DNA of 64,000 bases, taken from assembly GCF_002127325.2 (NCBI RefSeq), contig NC_035444.2, forward strand, positions 32,628,904 through 32,692,903, read 5' to 3'. Below the pieces are notes generated by a model, which did no database searches, was not told the origin of the DNA, and was given only the letters and a program-made list of their open reading frames with translations. This document shows, piece after piece, positions 12,905-22,703 of the stretch (positions are counted from its first letter, which is position 1; each line of letters opens with the position of its first letter). Position numbers and translations under genes: made by a program. This stretch comes from Helianthus annuus. Taxonomy: Eukaryota; Streptophyta; Magnoliopsida; Asterales; Asteraceae.

Positions 12905-12912
12905 TATATAAA
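12905..12912 (+). promoter_or_regulatory. Candidate TATA box of the isomerase gene
   Basis: TATATAAA lies 235 bp upstream of the ATG at 13147. The interval contains an A24 run (12991-13014). Position is compatible with a core promoter and a 5' UTR of about 200 bases, but no transcript data support it here. Confidence 0.35.
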
Positions 12913-12990
12913 CAAGCTTTTTTCTTTTTTAAAAATGGGTCAAAACGTGAAGAAACAAAGTCTGATTGCCAAATTGAAAATTGCATTCTT

Positions 12991-13014
12991 AAAAAAAAAA
13001 AAAAAAAAAAAAAA
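12991..13014. repeat. A24 homopolymer
   Basis: Uninterrupted run of 24 A upstream of the isomerase ATG. It could be a microsatellite in the 5' UTR, or the poly(A) trace of an old retroposed sequence; no target duplication was found to favour the latter. Confidence 0.8.
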
Positions 13015-13146
13015 GGAGACCCTTTTTCAATAAAGGACAAATTGGAACTACAAACAATCACTTGATTAATCATCGGATAATCAGAACCAGAACAGATCCA
13101 TTTGTCAGCAACCCAACACCACATTCACCTACCACTTCCGTCAACC

Positions 13147-14009
13147 ATGTCTTCCCTATCCTTCCTCTCCCGTCCACCCTCCTCCACCCTCCTCCGCCAC
13201 CACAACACCACCCTCACCACCACCACCCGCACCCACTTCCTCCCTCTCAACCCCCCAAACACCTCACCTTCAAAGCCTTCTCCTCCCCATCCCCTATCCA
13301 ACCACTAACCCAAGACGACCTCAAAAAACTCGCCGCCGATAAGGCGGTCGAGTACGTCCAATCCGGCATGGTCCTTGGCCTCGGTACAGGCTCCACCGCC
13401 GCCTTTGTGGTATCGAAAATCGGTGAATTACTCGCCTCAGGCGAGCTAAAAGACATCATAGGCGTTCCCACATCGAAACGGACCCAAGAACAAGCTGCAT
13501 TGCTCGGTATCCCCTTATCGGTCCTCGATGATCACCCGAAGCTCGACCTTGCAATCGATGGAGCAGATGAAGTTGACCCTGATCTTAACTTGGTTAAAGG
13601 CAGAGGTGGTGCACTCCTTAGGGAGAAGATGGTTGAAGCAGCTTCGGATAAGTTTGTAGTAGTTGTCGATGACTCGAAGCTTGTTTCGGGCCTTGGTGGG
13701 AGCGGGTTGGCAATGCCGGTTGAGGTTGTGCAGTTTTGTTGGAAGTATAATTTGATCAGGCTGCAAGAGTTGTTTAAACAAGAAGGGTGTGATGCAAAGT
13801 TGAGGTTGAGTGATGATGGGAAGCCTTATGTTACTGATAACATGAACTACATTGTGGATTTGTATTTCAAGACTGCGATTAAGGACGCCTGGGCTGCCGG
13901 AAAAGAGATTTCGGCTTTTGAAGGAGTGGTGGAGCATGGGTTGTTTCTGGATATGACCACCGCGGTTATCATCGCCGGAAAAGATGGTGTTAGTGTGAAG
14001 AGTAAGTGA
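13147..14009 (+). CDS. RPI3: Ribose-5-phosphate isomerase, plastid type (frame break in transit peptide)
   Basis: Interconverts ribose 5-phosphate and ribulose 5-phosphate in the Calvin cycle and the pentose phosphate pathway, in the chloroplast stroma. The intronless body from about 13270 to the TGA at 14007-14009 is a complete RpiA-type domain: GLGTGSTAAF phosphate-binding loop (about 13376-13405), DGADEVD (13557-13577) and KGRGGALLREKMVE (about 13597-13638) with the catalytic Lys and Glu regions of RpiA enzymes. The only plausible start, ATG at 13147 with A at -3, opens a Ser/Thr-rich transit-like peptide beginning MSSLSFLSR, but in another frame. The frame of the enzyme has no ATG upstream until 13367. 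The two frames would join if one base were missing from the C6 run at 13251-13256. It is either an assembly or sequencing error or a true null. It is convergent with the anthranilate synthase gene 777 bp away. Confidence 0.9.
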
Positions 14010-14215
14010 GATGTTGTTCATGTGTTTAGTAACTGAAAGATCAGATGAATGTGCGACAGTGTTGAGATGTTTATCTTTCTCATGTATTTAGAGGTTTATG
14101 TCCCAAATCATTTTGACTTGTGTATCCGAAATTGTGTTTTTGAGGCAACGGTGTCAAAAACTTCTGTAATCCCGTATAGTATAGTCAAACATGTTATCTA
14201 GAGACAAATCAGTTT
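14010..14215 (+). other. 3' flank of the isomerase gene
   Basis: AT-rich sequence after the TGA, presumed 3' UTR. I see no clear canonical AATAAA signal. Confidence 0.4.
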
Positions 14216-14221
14216 TTTTTT

Positions 14222-14530
14222 TGAATACCGGTCCGGTTACCGATTATTAAAAAACCGGTTAGGTTTTTAAAATGGTTAGAGGAGATGTGAACCCAAACCG
14301 GTAACAACCGGTTCGAATCAGTTTTTAAACCGGTTTGGGATTAAGAAAAAAACCGGGTTTTTTTTCTACAAAACTGGTTTTTAACCGGTTTCAAATATCG
14401 AGATAACGAATTGGTATCCACAATCCGCCGGGTCGAGTCGGTTTGTGACCGGTTTTTCAAAAAACCGGTTTTTTTTTACAAACCAGATCCGGTTATTTGG
14501 GTTTTTTCTTTCGAACCGGTTTTTTTGTAC
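14222..14530. repeat. ACCGGTT-rich imperfect repeat tract
   Basis: About 300 bp in which the palindromic word ACCGGT or AACCGGTT recurs about ten times (near 14226, 14257, 14299, 14307, 14329, 14378, 14450, 14463, 14515), often next to runs of T or A. There is no coding capacity. It may be a decayed tandem or fold-back repeat lying between the two convergent genes. Confidence 0.7.
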
Positions 14531-14785
14531 ATGTCTAGTTAAAAGGATAAATGGGTAATGAAGAGGTTGAGGGGTCAATCTATTTAACACTAAACACAGC
14601 CTGTTTATTAAAGAGGTTGGATGTAACAAACCAAAAACGGGTTATTTCAACCATTAATTATGGGCCGTATCAAGAACGGCAACCCCTAAATTTCATTTGA
14701 AACATAACGTTCTAAACAAAGTTGATCCATAATCACCAAAGTTTCAAAATATGATCAACCAAATATACTGCAGTTGTTGATCAAA

Positions 14786-16782
14786 CTAAGGAGCAGAAAC
14801 AGCTTCCTTGCTTTCGATTAGCTTGATGAAGTTGGCAACAATTGTTTTGCCTTCGGGCGTTATAATGCTCTCCGGATGGAACTGCACACCCTGCGATCAA
14901 GACGACATCATATCAAGAATTCAATCATATATGAGAAAACAAAACAACATTCTCAAATGAACCCTTATGCCAAAAAAAAAAAAAAAAAAAATTGTACCAG
15001 CAAATGTCGATACACTTTATGGCGAGCAGCCATTACAAGCCCATCCTCGGTCCATGCTGTAATTTCAAGTGAATTACTAGGAAAGCTTTCCTTGTCGATC
15101 ACGAGGCTGTGATATCTACCAACGGTAAACGGGCTGGACAAAAATGCAAACAAAATTAGTAAGAGTATAACCCCCTTTAAGGCTAAAAAGGTTCTATAGT
15201 GCAGAAACTATAGTTTTAATATATCCAAAAAAACAACTACAATCAAATGTCGGAACTGACTGAACGTACTTCGATATGCCTGCGAACAAACCATCTTCCC
15301 CGCCCTCATTATGATAAACCAGTGAACTTTTTCCGTGCATGACACCATAAGGAGACCGCACAATTTTCCCTATAAAAGTTTTACCTTGTTAGCACAGACG
15401 ACAAAATTATATATAAAAAAATTCAGTAATAGTAAAGATCACGCAAGAATAAGCAAACATACAGCCGTTAAGAAGACTGAATCATCTTTTATTCAGAAAA
15501 CAAGAAACAAAGAAAGAAGCTAATGACTATAATTCAAAAAGTTAACCTCCAAACGCTTCACCAATGCACTGTAATCCCATGCATACACCAAACAGAGGTA
15601 CTTCAGGTCCAAGTTCCAGCACGGTCTGTAATGATATGCCGGAATCTTGCGGTGCGCCTGTGGAAAGGGAATTGTACTGTATGAAGTAGATTGATATTGT
15701 GACGGTAAAGTCCCGGAAACGAAATAGGAACAATCATGTTCTTACCTGGTCCCGGTGATATAAGAATACCTCTCGGATTTTTCCTATAAAACAGAACATT
15801 AGATACCCAAAATCAGTTGACTAGTATCCAGTTAAAATACATAGATGATGAAGCTATTAGAGTGATTACTTCCTCAATTCATCAACGGTAAGCTCATCAT
15901 TCCTGTAAACCTCAAAGTTGCAGCCCAGCTCTCCCATATACTGTATATTATAGAGACACATTAGTATATATTATAAAAGTCAACAAATAGTTGTGTGCAA
16001 GCAAGCAAACCGCCACATGAAACTGTTTAGAAAGCAGTGATACATGACAAAAAGGTTAGAGTAAAATGTCATTTTCGTCTGTGGGGTTTGATTAGTTTTG
16101 TGATTTTCGTCCAAAAGGTTTGTTTTTTCGCATCTGGATCCAAAAGGTTTGAAATCTTGCCATTTTTATCCGGCTCGTTAACGTCAACCATTTTCTTCGT
16201 TAAGTCAGGGGTATTTTCGTCTTTTTTGTTAACTCAAAGGGCAATATGGTCTTTTTACATAAAATGAAAACGACCAAATTGCCCTTCAAGTTAGCAAAAA
16301 AAAAACGGAAATACCCTTGACTTAACGGAGAAAAATGGATGGAGTTAACGGACCGAATGAAAATGGCAAGATGTCAAACCTTTTGAATCCAGATGCGAAA
16401 AAACAAACCTTTATACCAAAGTCGCAAAACTGGCCAAACCTCAGAGACAAAAATGGAATTTTACTCAAAAAAATTACAACAAACATGTTTATTAATTCAC
16501 CTGGCAAAGGTTATAAGTGAAGCTGTCATAATTGTCGATGACAACTATAGGACTGTTATTTTTGGCCATGGCACCGATCGAGTTCGAAGATTGTTTTTCG
16601 GAAACAGCATGGCATAATCTTGGAAAAACTTTAGCTTCCTTTGACCGTGCACCGCGCATCGTAACATCATTTACAGGGAGGAACTGTGGGGCCCTGTTGA
16701 GAGATTGGGTATTCTGTGGCAGCAATGAAGATCTAACTCGAATGGATGAGTTTTGAGGCAATGTAGAAGCCACCATCATCAT
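14786..16782 (-). CDS. ASB: Anthranilate synthase beta subunit, plastid; 7 coding exons
   Basis: Glutamine amidotransferase subunit that feeds ammonia to the alpha subunit for chorismate-to-anthranilate conversion, the first committed step of tryptophan synthesis, in plastids. Exons read on the minus strand: 16782-16501, 15940-15870, 15783-15746, 15657-15547, 15369-15270, 15133-14998, 14890-14786 (TAG). Each intron begins GT and ends AG, and the phases agree, giving 843 nt or 280 residues, the usual size. Residues 1 to about 70 are Ser-rich and transit-like. [15 protein letters not shown] closes exon 1, and the PGPG oxyanion segment spans exons 3-4. The class I amidotransferase triad is Cys156 (GVCMGLQ), His251 and Glu253 (FHPES). 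PGPGAPQ has Ala where Thr is usual. Intron 1 hosts a fold-back element. All key residues are present, so it is probably functional. Confidence 0.95.
14972..14990. repeat. A-rich homopolymer in the last ASB intron
   Basis: Run of 19 A on the plus strand, which is a T run on the ASB sense strand just inside the GT donor at 14997 of the last intron. This is a length-variable site close to a splice donor. Confidence 0.8.
16059..16466. mobile_element. Fold-back MITE in intron 1 of ASB
   Basis: About 408 bp whose ends are inverted copies of each other over roughly 130-150 bp: GAGTAAAATGTCATTTTCGTC at the left corresponds to the reverse complement of gacaaaaatggaattttactc at the right, and the similarity continues through the GGTTTG, TTTTTTCGCATCTGGAT and AAAAGGTTTGA blocks. 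No transposase ORF. Flanks aaaaaggtta and aaaaaaatta match at 8 of 10 positions and could be a 9-10 bp target duplication of Mutator type; that family assignment is tentative. Confidence 0.75.
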
Positions 16783-17422
16783 CCTGCAAGTTTAAAGCCA
16801 ACGCCTTGACAAACTATAGGCTAACATCAAATATTCGATCCAAACAGAAAGAATATACTCAAGCATTTGACAAAATGCATTGCTTTATTTTTAACAATAT
16901 TCAAAATTCTCATTAATAAATAAATACGAAACGATTTAAAACAGATACGATTACAGACTAATGGCAGGTAGACGAGCAACAAGTTGCGCCGCTACCCCCT
17001 TCTGAATAGCAAACCCTACCCTGCTAAACATAAAATTATGCCCCTTAACATGCGCGGTGTTATTGTTTACCACTGAATGTGGAACTATCTAAGTCATTGA
17101 TAAAATCTTAACCAGTATACCTGAATAAACTATAACCTAGAACATCTGAGCATAATAATCTTATTCAACTATGCTTATGATTTTTACTAATTATCTGATT
17201 AACCAATTATTATACACAAGATGTTATTCCTAAATCCTCACACAGCTAGGGTCCATATTTCTAACATTTAATAAACGAATTGAAAACAGGTTTAATTGTT
17301 TAATTAAGTGGATTGAACAAATCAACCCAAACATGACCCGTTTATTAAAAACCTATTTTTTGTTCTTATAATCAAGCCATAAACAATTTATTAAAAAAAA
17401 AAAAAACAACAACCAGGTTTTG

Positions 17423-17458
<36 letters not shown>

Positions 17459-18600
17459 AGTGACCTTGTGTTGGTTGCAATGGAAGCTCTGTTCTGTGTT
17501 CTCAGATGAAATTGGGGAAGATGAAGCTTGCACAGAATTTGTTGGGGGTCTGAACTTTAATAGTGTTTGTTTTCAGAAAATTCAATTTGGTCAAACTATT
17601 AACTTTAACGTATTTTAGTTAATTTATTTTATAATTAGTATATTGCCTTATTTGTTTAATGTTTTATGAGTGTTTTTATTTATTAATTTGTTGGGGATTG
17701 GGGACTTATTCTCTATCTCCCTCTATACATAGATAGAGTGAAAAGGGATGTGGGAACAAGATAACCTTTTTTAGCAACAAAACACGCACGCGACATGCTA
17801 GGGATTAGAGATGCTAATAGGTCAGGTTCGGGTAGGACATTGGTAATTTTAGGCTTAATGTATTTTAGTTAATTTGTACAATTTCTTTTATGGGGAGTAG
17901 AACTAGGAAATATATATTAACTATAATGGCACAGTTTTAAAAGACTTTACATCTAAATATAGGTTTATATGGTTTTCGGCTTCCTATTTCCGTCTTGGTG
18001 ATTATCCTATTTAGGTTGCCTTCTGTTTGGTGTTTTCAATGAAAGTTAAGTTTTAAAAAATCTAAATTTAGGTGCATAGTGCATGACAACAATGTATTAG
18101 TTTCCGTAACATAAGAGCTTATAAAAATCAATACAGTGAATTAGAACTACATAAATTGAAAAATCATTAAAGTTATACTTCTAATATCTTAATTAAAATG
18201 ATTAATATCTTAATTAAAAATCATTAAAAAGTTATACTTCTAATATCCTACGGGTTTTACATACAATTACATGATTACGTGATTACATAATGTTACGTAA
18301 TTATATAATACGCTTTATACTCAAAACAGTTATAACGTTAATTACAAAAGTATATACTATTGTACAGAATTTTTCCAAACACACAAGATGACCTAACTAA
18401 TCATCGATTAACAAAAGTAACTAACAATCGTTTAACTATAACCAATCAATCATACATATATATCGAAAAACAAAAGAATTTGTTACCTTATGTTGCAATG
18501 GCTGGTTGAAGTTCTGTCTGTTGGGAGGGAACTAGGGAAGATGAAACTGTAAATAATTTGTTGGGAATTGGGGACTTAATATGTTAGAAGTATATATAAA
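16783..18600 (-). other. 5' region of ASB with a duplicated putative leader exon
   Basis: In ASB sense, TTGCAG (16789-16784) ends one base before the ATG, a good splice acceptor, so a 5'-UTR intron is likely. Upstream, two diverged copies of one segment occur at about 17461-17530 and 18483-18550; each reads, in ASB sense, a TTCATCT-type text, then CCATTGCAAC, then a candidate donor (CACAAG/GTCACT ending at 17465, and CATAAG/GTAACA ending at 18487). The second has the better donor. No protein-coding sequence is seen in this interval. Confidence 0.45.
17423..17458. repeat. (GT)n(GA)n microsatellite
   Basis: A compound dinucleotide run, about nine GT followed by about ten GA units, next to the first copy of the putative ASB leader exon. 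Confidence 0.9.
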
Positions 18601-19300
18601 TATAAAAATATTTTGAATTAAATGGTAAAGTAATAAAGTTATACTTTTAGTATCTTTATTATTAAAATGGTTGATGAATTTGTTTAACGGATTTACCAAG
18701 TGCATTGTATCTTTTGATGTATGAATTTATTAATAATTTTTATTAGGAAGTATTTTAAAATTTAATAAATAATGTAAGGAAGATATGAATTTACTAACTT
18801 TAAGTATTTACAAATTTACCTTTTTCTGTGATTCAATTTAAAAAAGAAAAAAATGCAATTGCTAATGTGTTTTAACAACTTTTTATTAAAAAAAAAAAAA
18901 AACACTTTCAACTAATAAAATGAAGATATAGATTAGTGTGTTTGTGTAAACTCATAAAAATAAAGATTTATAAGAACTTATATTTTATAAATCATTAAAC
19001 TAACTTGTTGATATGTTTTAATTTAACTTATATATGTATAGATAATATAACTTATACATGATCTACAGATTAACTTGTTAACTTTTTAAAATTTCAATAT
19101 AAATGAATAAACATTGTATTTCAAACATTTTGATATATTTTAATATTTAAAAATGAATTTTGATATATTTGATATATTTTAATATTTTAATATTTAAAAA
19201 TGAATTTTAATAATATTTTTTTTTGTAAAACCATCTCCTTTTTCATACAACTTTATTATTAAACCTGTCGTTAGTCATGTAAACCGAATCACAACAACAA
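17600..19300. other. AT-rich intergenic DNA
   Basis: Apart from the leader-exon copy at about 18485, this stretch is AT-rich (many TTTAAT and AATATT runs, local duplications such as TATACTTCTAATATC near 18173 and 18231) and holds no ORF or RNA gene I can support. Confidence 0.5.
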
Positions 19301-19305
19301 TAATA

Positions 19306-19470
19306 ATATCTGTTTGGTATGGGGTAATGGAATAGACGAAGGAATGTAATGGACGAGGTAATGGAATAAACGAGGGAATGCAATGGATCATTACCATTCC
19401 ATATCTTATTTGGTTATCATGTGAATGGAATGAATTATTATTATGTATTGTTCGGTAGACAAGAAAAACG
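19306..19470. repeat. Possible dispersed repeat with ATGGAATG words
   Basis: A TGTTTGGTATGGGGTAATGG start, repeated ATGGAAT words and an inverted partner (cattaccattccat) suggest a short non-autonomous repeat. No termini or target duplication could be fixed, so this is a weak call. Confidence 0.3.
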
Positions 19471-19484
19471 GAGTAATAAAATTA

Positions 19485-19804
19485 GCGGTGAGTGGTGGTG
19501 GTGGTCGGTGGTAGTGATTGTGGGTGGTTATAGGTGGCGGTGGTGGGTGTCGGCTGCGGCGATGGGTGGTGGTGGCGAGTGGCGGTGCGGCGACGACGAC
19601 GAGTGGTGGTGGCGACAAGGTGGCCGTTGGTGGTGGGTGGAAGCAAAGGTGGCGGTTGGTGGTGGCGGCGGCGGTTGGTGGTGGTGGCGTCGACGATGGG
19701 GGTGGGTTGCGACGGCGAGTGGCGTTGGCGGTTGGTCGCAGCTGTGGGTGATAACGGTGGCGAGTGGGTGGCGGCGGCGGTGGTGGCTATCGGGGTGAGG
19801 TGGT
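19485..19804. repeat. GGT/GGC-rich low-complexity tract
   Basis: About 320 bp of degenerate GGTGGC triplets with long open frames on both strands (Gly/Trp/Arg-rich on plus; Pro/Thr/His-rich on minus). The open frames follow from the composition. TE-D inserted at its right edge. Confidence 0.75.
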
Positions 19805-20679
19805 TGTCACACCCCAACCGATGGCGGAATCATCGGGGCATGGCACTGAGCGAAACAGATTGTCCAGAAGTTTCCACAACAACTATTAATACTATTCAGT
19901 TAAATGATACGTCCCATACCGTATCCCAAATAATAAAATAAATTATTACAGATAACAACCAGTCAAGTATACTGTTCCGACAACTCAGATTTAAATAAAA
20001 TAAAATATTGTTTCTACTTCAAAAGACCCCTAGTTTGACTGCTACAGACAACTATTTGTTGGGGGCTCTAGACGCTTTATTCTAGCCTCGCTTCCCTAGC
20101 AAGAATGCATCTTAAACATCTGTCACATGCGTTAAGATAAAGTCAATACATATAATGTAAAGGTGAGCATACAAGTTTAATAATAGAGTTCGAAATAGTT
20201 TACGCATAACCAACACGTACACAGAGGAAAACGAAGCATGTTAATTATCGACATGGATCTATCGATACCAATGACTGCGGGTTGACTGTCCTAGACAATT
20301 CGCAATACATGATTACCATCGTAATCCATGCATGTAATTGTCCTTAACAACCCCCATGTGAACGGGTGCTGAGTCCAAACTATAGTACTACGTCGATAAG
20401 GTAGGTAGACAGCATTCCACGTGTAAACATAATAACAAGCATTCATTTAGTCACGTAATACATGCAGGACGGTTAGCGTTTAAATAGTTGAGTAGTGTGT
20501 TCGATTGTGATTTAGATAAGTAACGTATGTAACACCCAAAAGTGCTAAAGCAAAAAGGGTTCGAGTATACTCACAGCGATTGATGGATTGAAGGGAGCGC
20601 TTGAGAGTCGGGTTAGCCTGAATAGTTCGATAGCTTAACGATGAGTAATGCGTGAAATGGAAACAAGTGTTGATAGGTC

Positions 20680-21260
20680 GAACAGCCTGGTCGATCGAAC
20701 GGTAAGTTCGATCGGACGGCTTGTTCGTTCGGCTGGACAATCCGTTCGGACAACCTGTTCGGTCGACCGGTAGGCTCGATCGGCTGGGCTGTTCGAGTGG
20801 ATTGTTTCTTCCTTTGAGTAGGATGTGTTTGTCTATGATGGTTTGAACTTTTGAAGTTTTTGTTGTAGTATTTGAAAACATTGAAGTATTCTTACCTTTC
20901 AGGCCGATCGATCGAATAGGTCGTTCGATCGGCTAGTTCAACCGATCGGTTAGGTACTTCAGCAATGTGTTCTTAGCAGGGTGTCACCTGGTCGGACGGC
21001 ATGTTCGATCGGGTGGCACTCCAATGCATCGAATGAGTTGAAAATCGATTAAGTGTTGAAGCATAGTATCTCATGATCCGAATAGTAATTCTAATCAAAC
21101 CGTGGTTCGATCGAATAGCACTTCGTTCAATACCAGACTTCATGAGTTTTGTTAAAGTGTGGGGCCATGTGCCAGCCGATCGGCTGGCCTGGTTGATCGG
21201 CTGACATGTCCGATCGGCTGGGCTGTTCGTTCGAACAGCCTGTCCGATCGGTCAGCATCC
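20680..21260. repeat. Degenerate GATCGG repeats in the TE-D LTR
   Basis: Words such as CGATCGGCTGG, GTTCGATCGGA and GGCCTGTTCG recur many times in this stretch and again at 21958-22065. Many contain the CGATCG palindrome. The 5' LTR copy (29340-29438) carries the same block up to its interruption. Confidence 0.75.
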
Positions 21261-21926
21261 TGACCTGGTCGGCCTGTTCGTTTAACACTTGGCAGTTCTG
21301 ATAGTTTTGACATTATATCGAAGTACTTTGACAACGAGTTGAACCATAGAACCCTCGTTCTTACTTGCTTCACCTGCTCGGGTAGGAATCACCCAAATCC
21401 GGCCTATGAACTGTTCGGAACGATAGTTTAACGTTTATCCCGAAATCGGTGAACCTCGTAGATAGAATCCGAATCTTGAACCACTTAACTGTTAGAATGA
21501 TTAGTGAGTTGGTTCAAGCTCCGTTTCTACCGGTTTGAAGGTATTGAGTGTAAAAGAGTTGAAAGAAGGTTGGAAAATCCATCTTTCACTCCTTCACACC
21601 GCGTAATGTTTAGATCTAAGATAGATCTTTGTTTATTTATGTGGAAATCGGCTAGATCCAAGTGATTCTTGGTGGAATGAAGCCAAAACATGAAGTTCTT
21701 CAAGAACACCATGATGACATCATCCTAGAACACTTAGATCTTGATGATTTCACGGTTAGAAATCAAGATTTGAAAGATAGAAAGGTGTAGAAGTGTGCAT
21801 AGATAAAAAACGTACAAGATTTAGGACGAAATCTTACCAGGATTGAGAGAAATCTGAGAAAAGGTGAAGAACACGAGCTGGTCGGTCAGAGAGTTTCCAA
21901 AAGTGGAAAGAATGACAATGACAGGG

Positions 21927-21936
21927 CTATTTATAG
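21927..21936 (-). promoter_or_regulatory. Probable LTR TATA box (TE-D)
   Basis: CTATAAATAG in element sense, immediately downstream of the GATCGG block at 22065-21958. Confidence 0.6.
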
Positions 21937-22612
21937 GCTTCCCAAAGTGAAAAGGGCTGGCCGATCGGCTAGGCATCCCGATCCCGGACAGCCTGTTCGA
22001 TCGGACGGTCTGTCCGATCGGTTGGGCTGTTCAATCGGCTGACAACCTGATCGATCAACAGCCTGATTTGAGCATTCGGGCGACGATTTTTGATATTTCA
22101 ATTTCGATTGAAGACGATTTGAATACGATAGAGTTTCCTATTCAAATTACTTTTAATCACAACCACTATATCTACATATAAGCATCTATATTTCATGTCC
22201 GACTTCGATTTCGATTCGATGTGATTGCGTTCGATGGCTTTTCGAGTTTCGATTTGATTCGATTGGCCACCACCCACATAACATAAAGTAAACACGCACA
22301 ATTAAGACATAAGGCACACACACACGCATAATACACCGAAGTTCGCATGAGTCGAGTTTCGAGTTCGATGATGATTTGATTAGCTTGATTACTGATTAAT
22401 TGACTTTATCGCATTGTTACGTCCTGCTATTCAAGGTCGTTAAGCGGATTGCGTTGATTAAACATTCGATTACTTCGATTCCTTGATTAATAACACTTAC
22501 TCCACATAATACAACTAAAATAAAAAATGAAATAGACTACTTATAGTCAAAGAAGTCAACTTGACTTGGTCTTTGACTTTGACTTTGACATTCGAAAACA
22601 CGGGGTGTTACA

Positions 22613-22626
22613 GCCTCCCCTTGTTT
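22613..22626 (-). promoter_or_regulatory. Polypurine tract of TE-D
   Basis: AAACAAGGGGAGGC immediately before the 3' LTR start in element sense. It follows the text TTTCGGGACGAAATT, which is also found in modified form before the TE-H tract. Confidence 0.88.
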
Positions 22627-22703
22627 AGGGAATTTCGTCCCGAAATTAGGCTGAAAGCTGCACAACACCGTGAATTATTTTACCAATTTGACGCTTCGGA
22701 TCT

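Larger units (their letters stand above)
19805..22612 (-). repeat. 3' LTR of TE-D (2808 bp)
   Basis: In element sense starts TGTAACACCCCGTG (22612) and ends CGGTTGGGGTGTGACA (19805). It contains repeated GATCGG words in two blocks, one (about 21958-22065) just upstream of a TATA box at 21936-21927 and one (about 20680-21260) further downstream. The first 970 bp align with the partial 5' LTR at 28463-29438 with small differences, including an extra 'gcatata' near 28843. Confidence 0.92.

Noticed and set aside
12897..13124. 75-residue minus-strand frame with a poly-Phe run
   Set aside because: Antisense reading of the A24 run upstream of the isomerase gene.
13062..13370. N-terminal extension of the isomerase in the enzyme frame (His/Pro-rich)
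   Set aside because: That frame opens with TTG at 13062 and has no ATG before 13367; the His/Pro-rich text is an out-of-frame reading of a normal Ser/Thr-rich transit peptide.
19421..19941. Gly/Trp-rich and Pro/Thr-rich open frames on both strands
   Set aside because: By-products of GGT/ACC triplet repeats; the reading continues into the TE-D LTR.
20480..20881. 133-residue minus-strand frame in the TE-D LTR (and its copy at 29145-29405)
   Set aside because: Encoded by GATCGG-type LTR repeats. Its presence in both LTRs reflects LTR identity.
22098..22301. Minus-strand 67-residue frame near GATTTCGATTTCG repeats
   Set aside because: Falls inside the TE-D 3' LTR with low-complexity sequence; no homology recognised.
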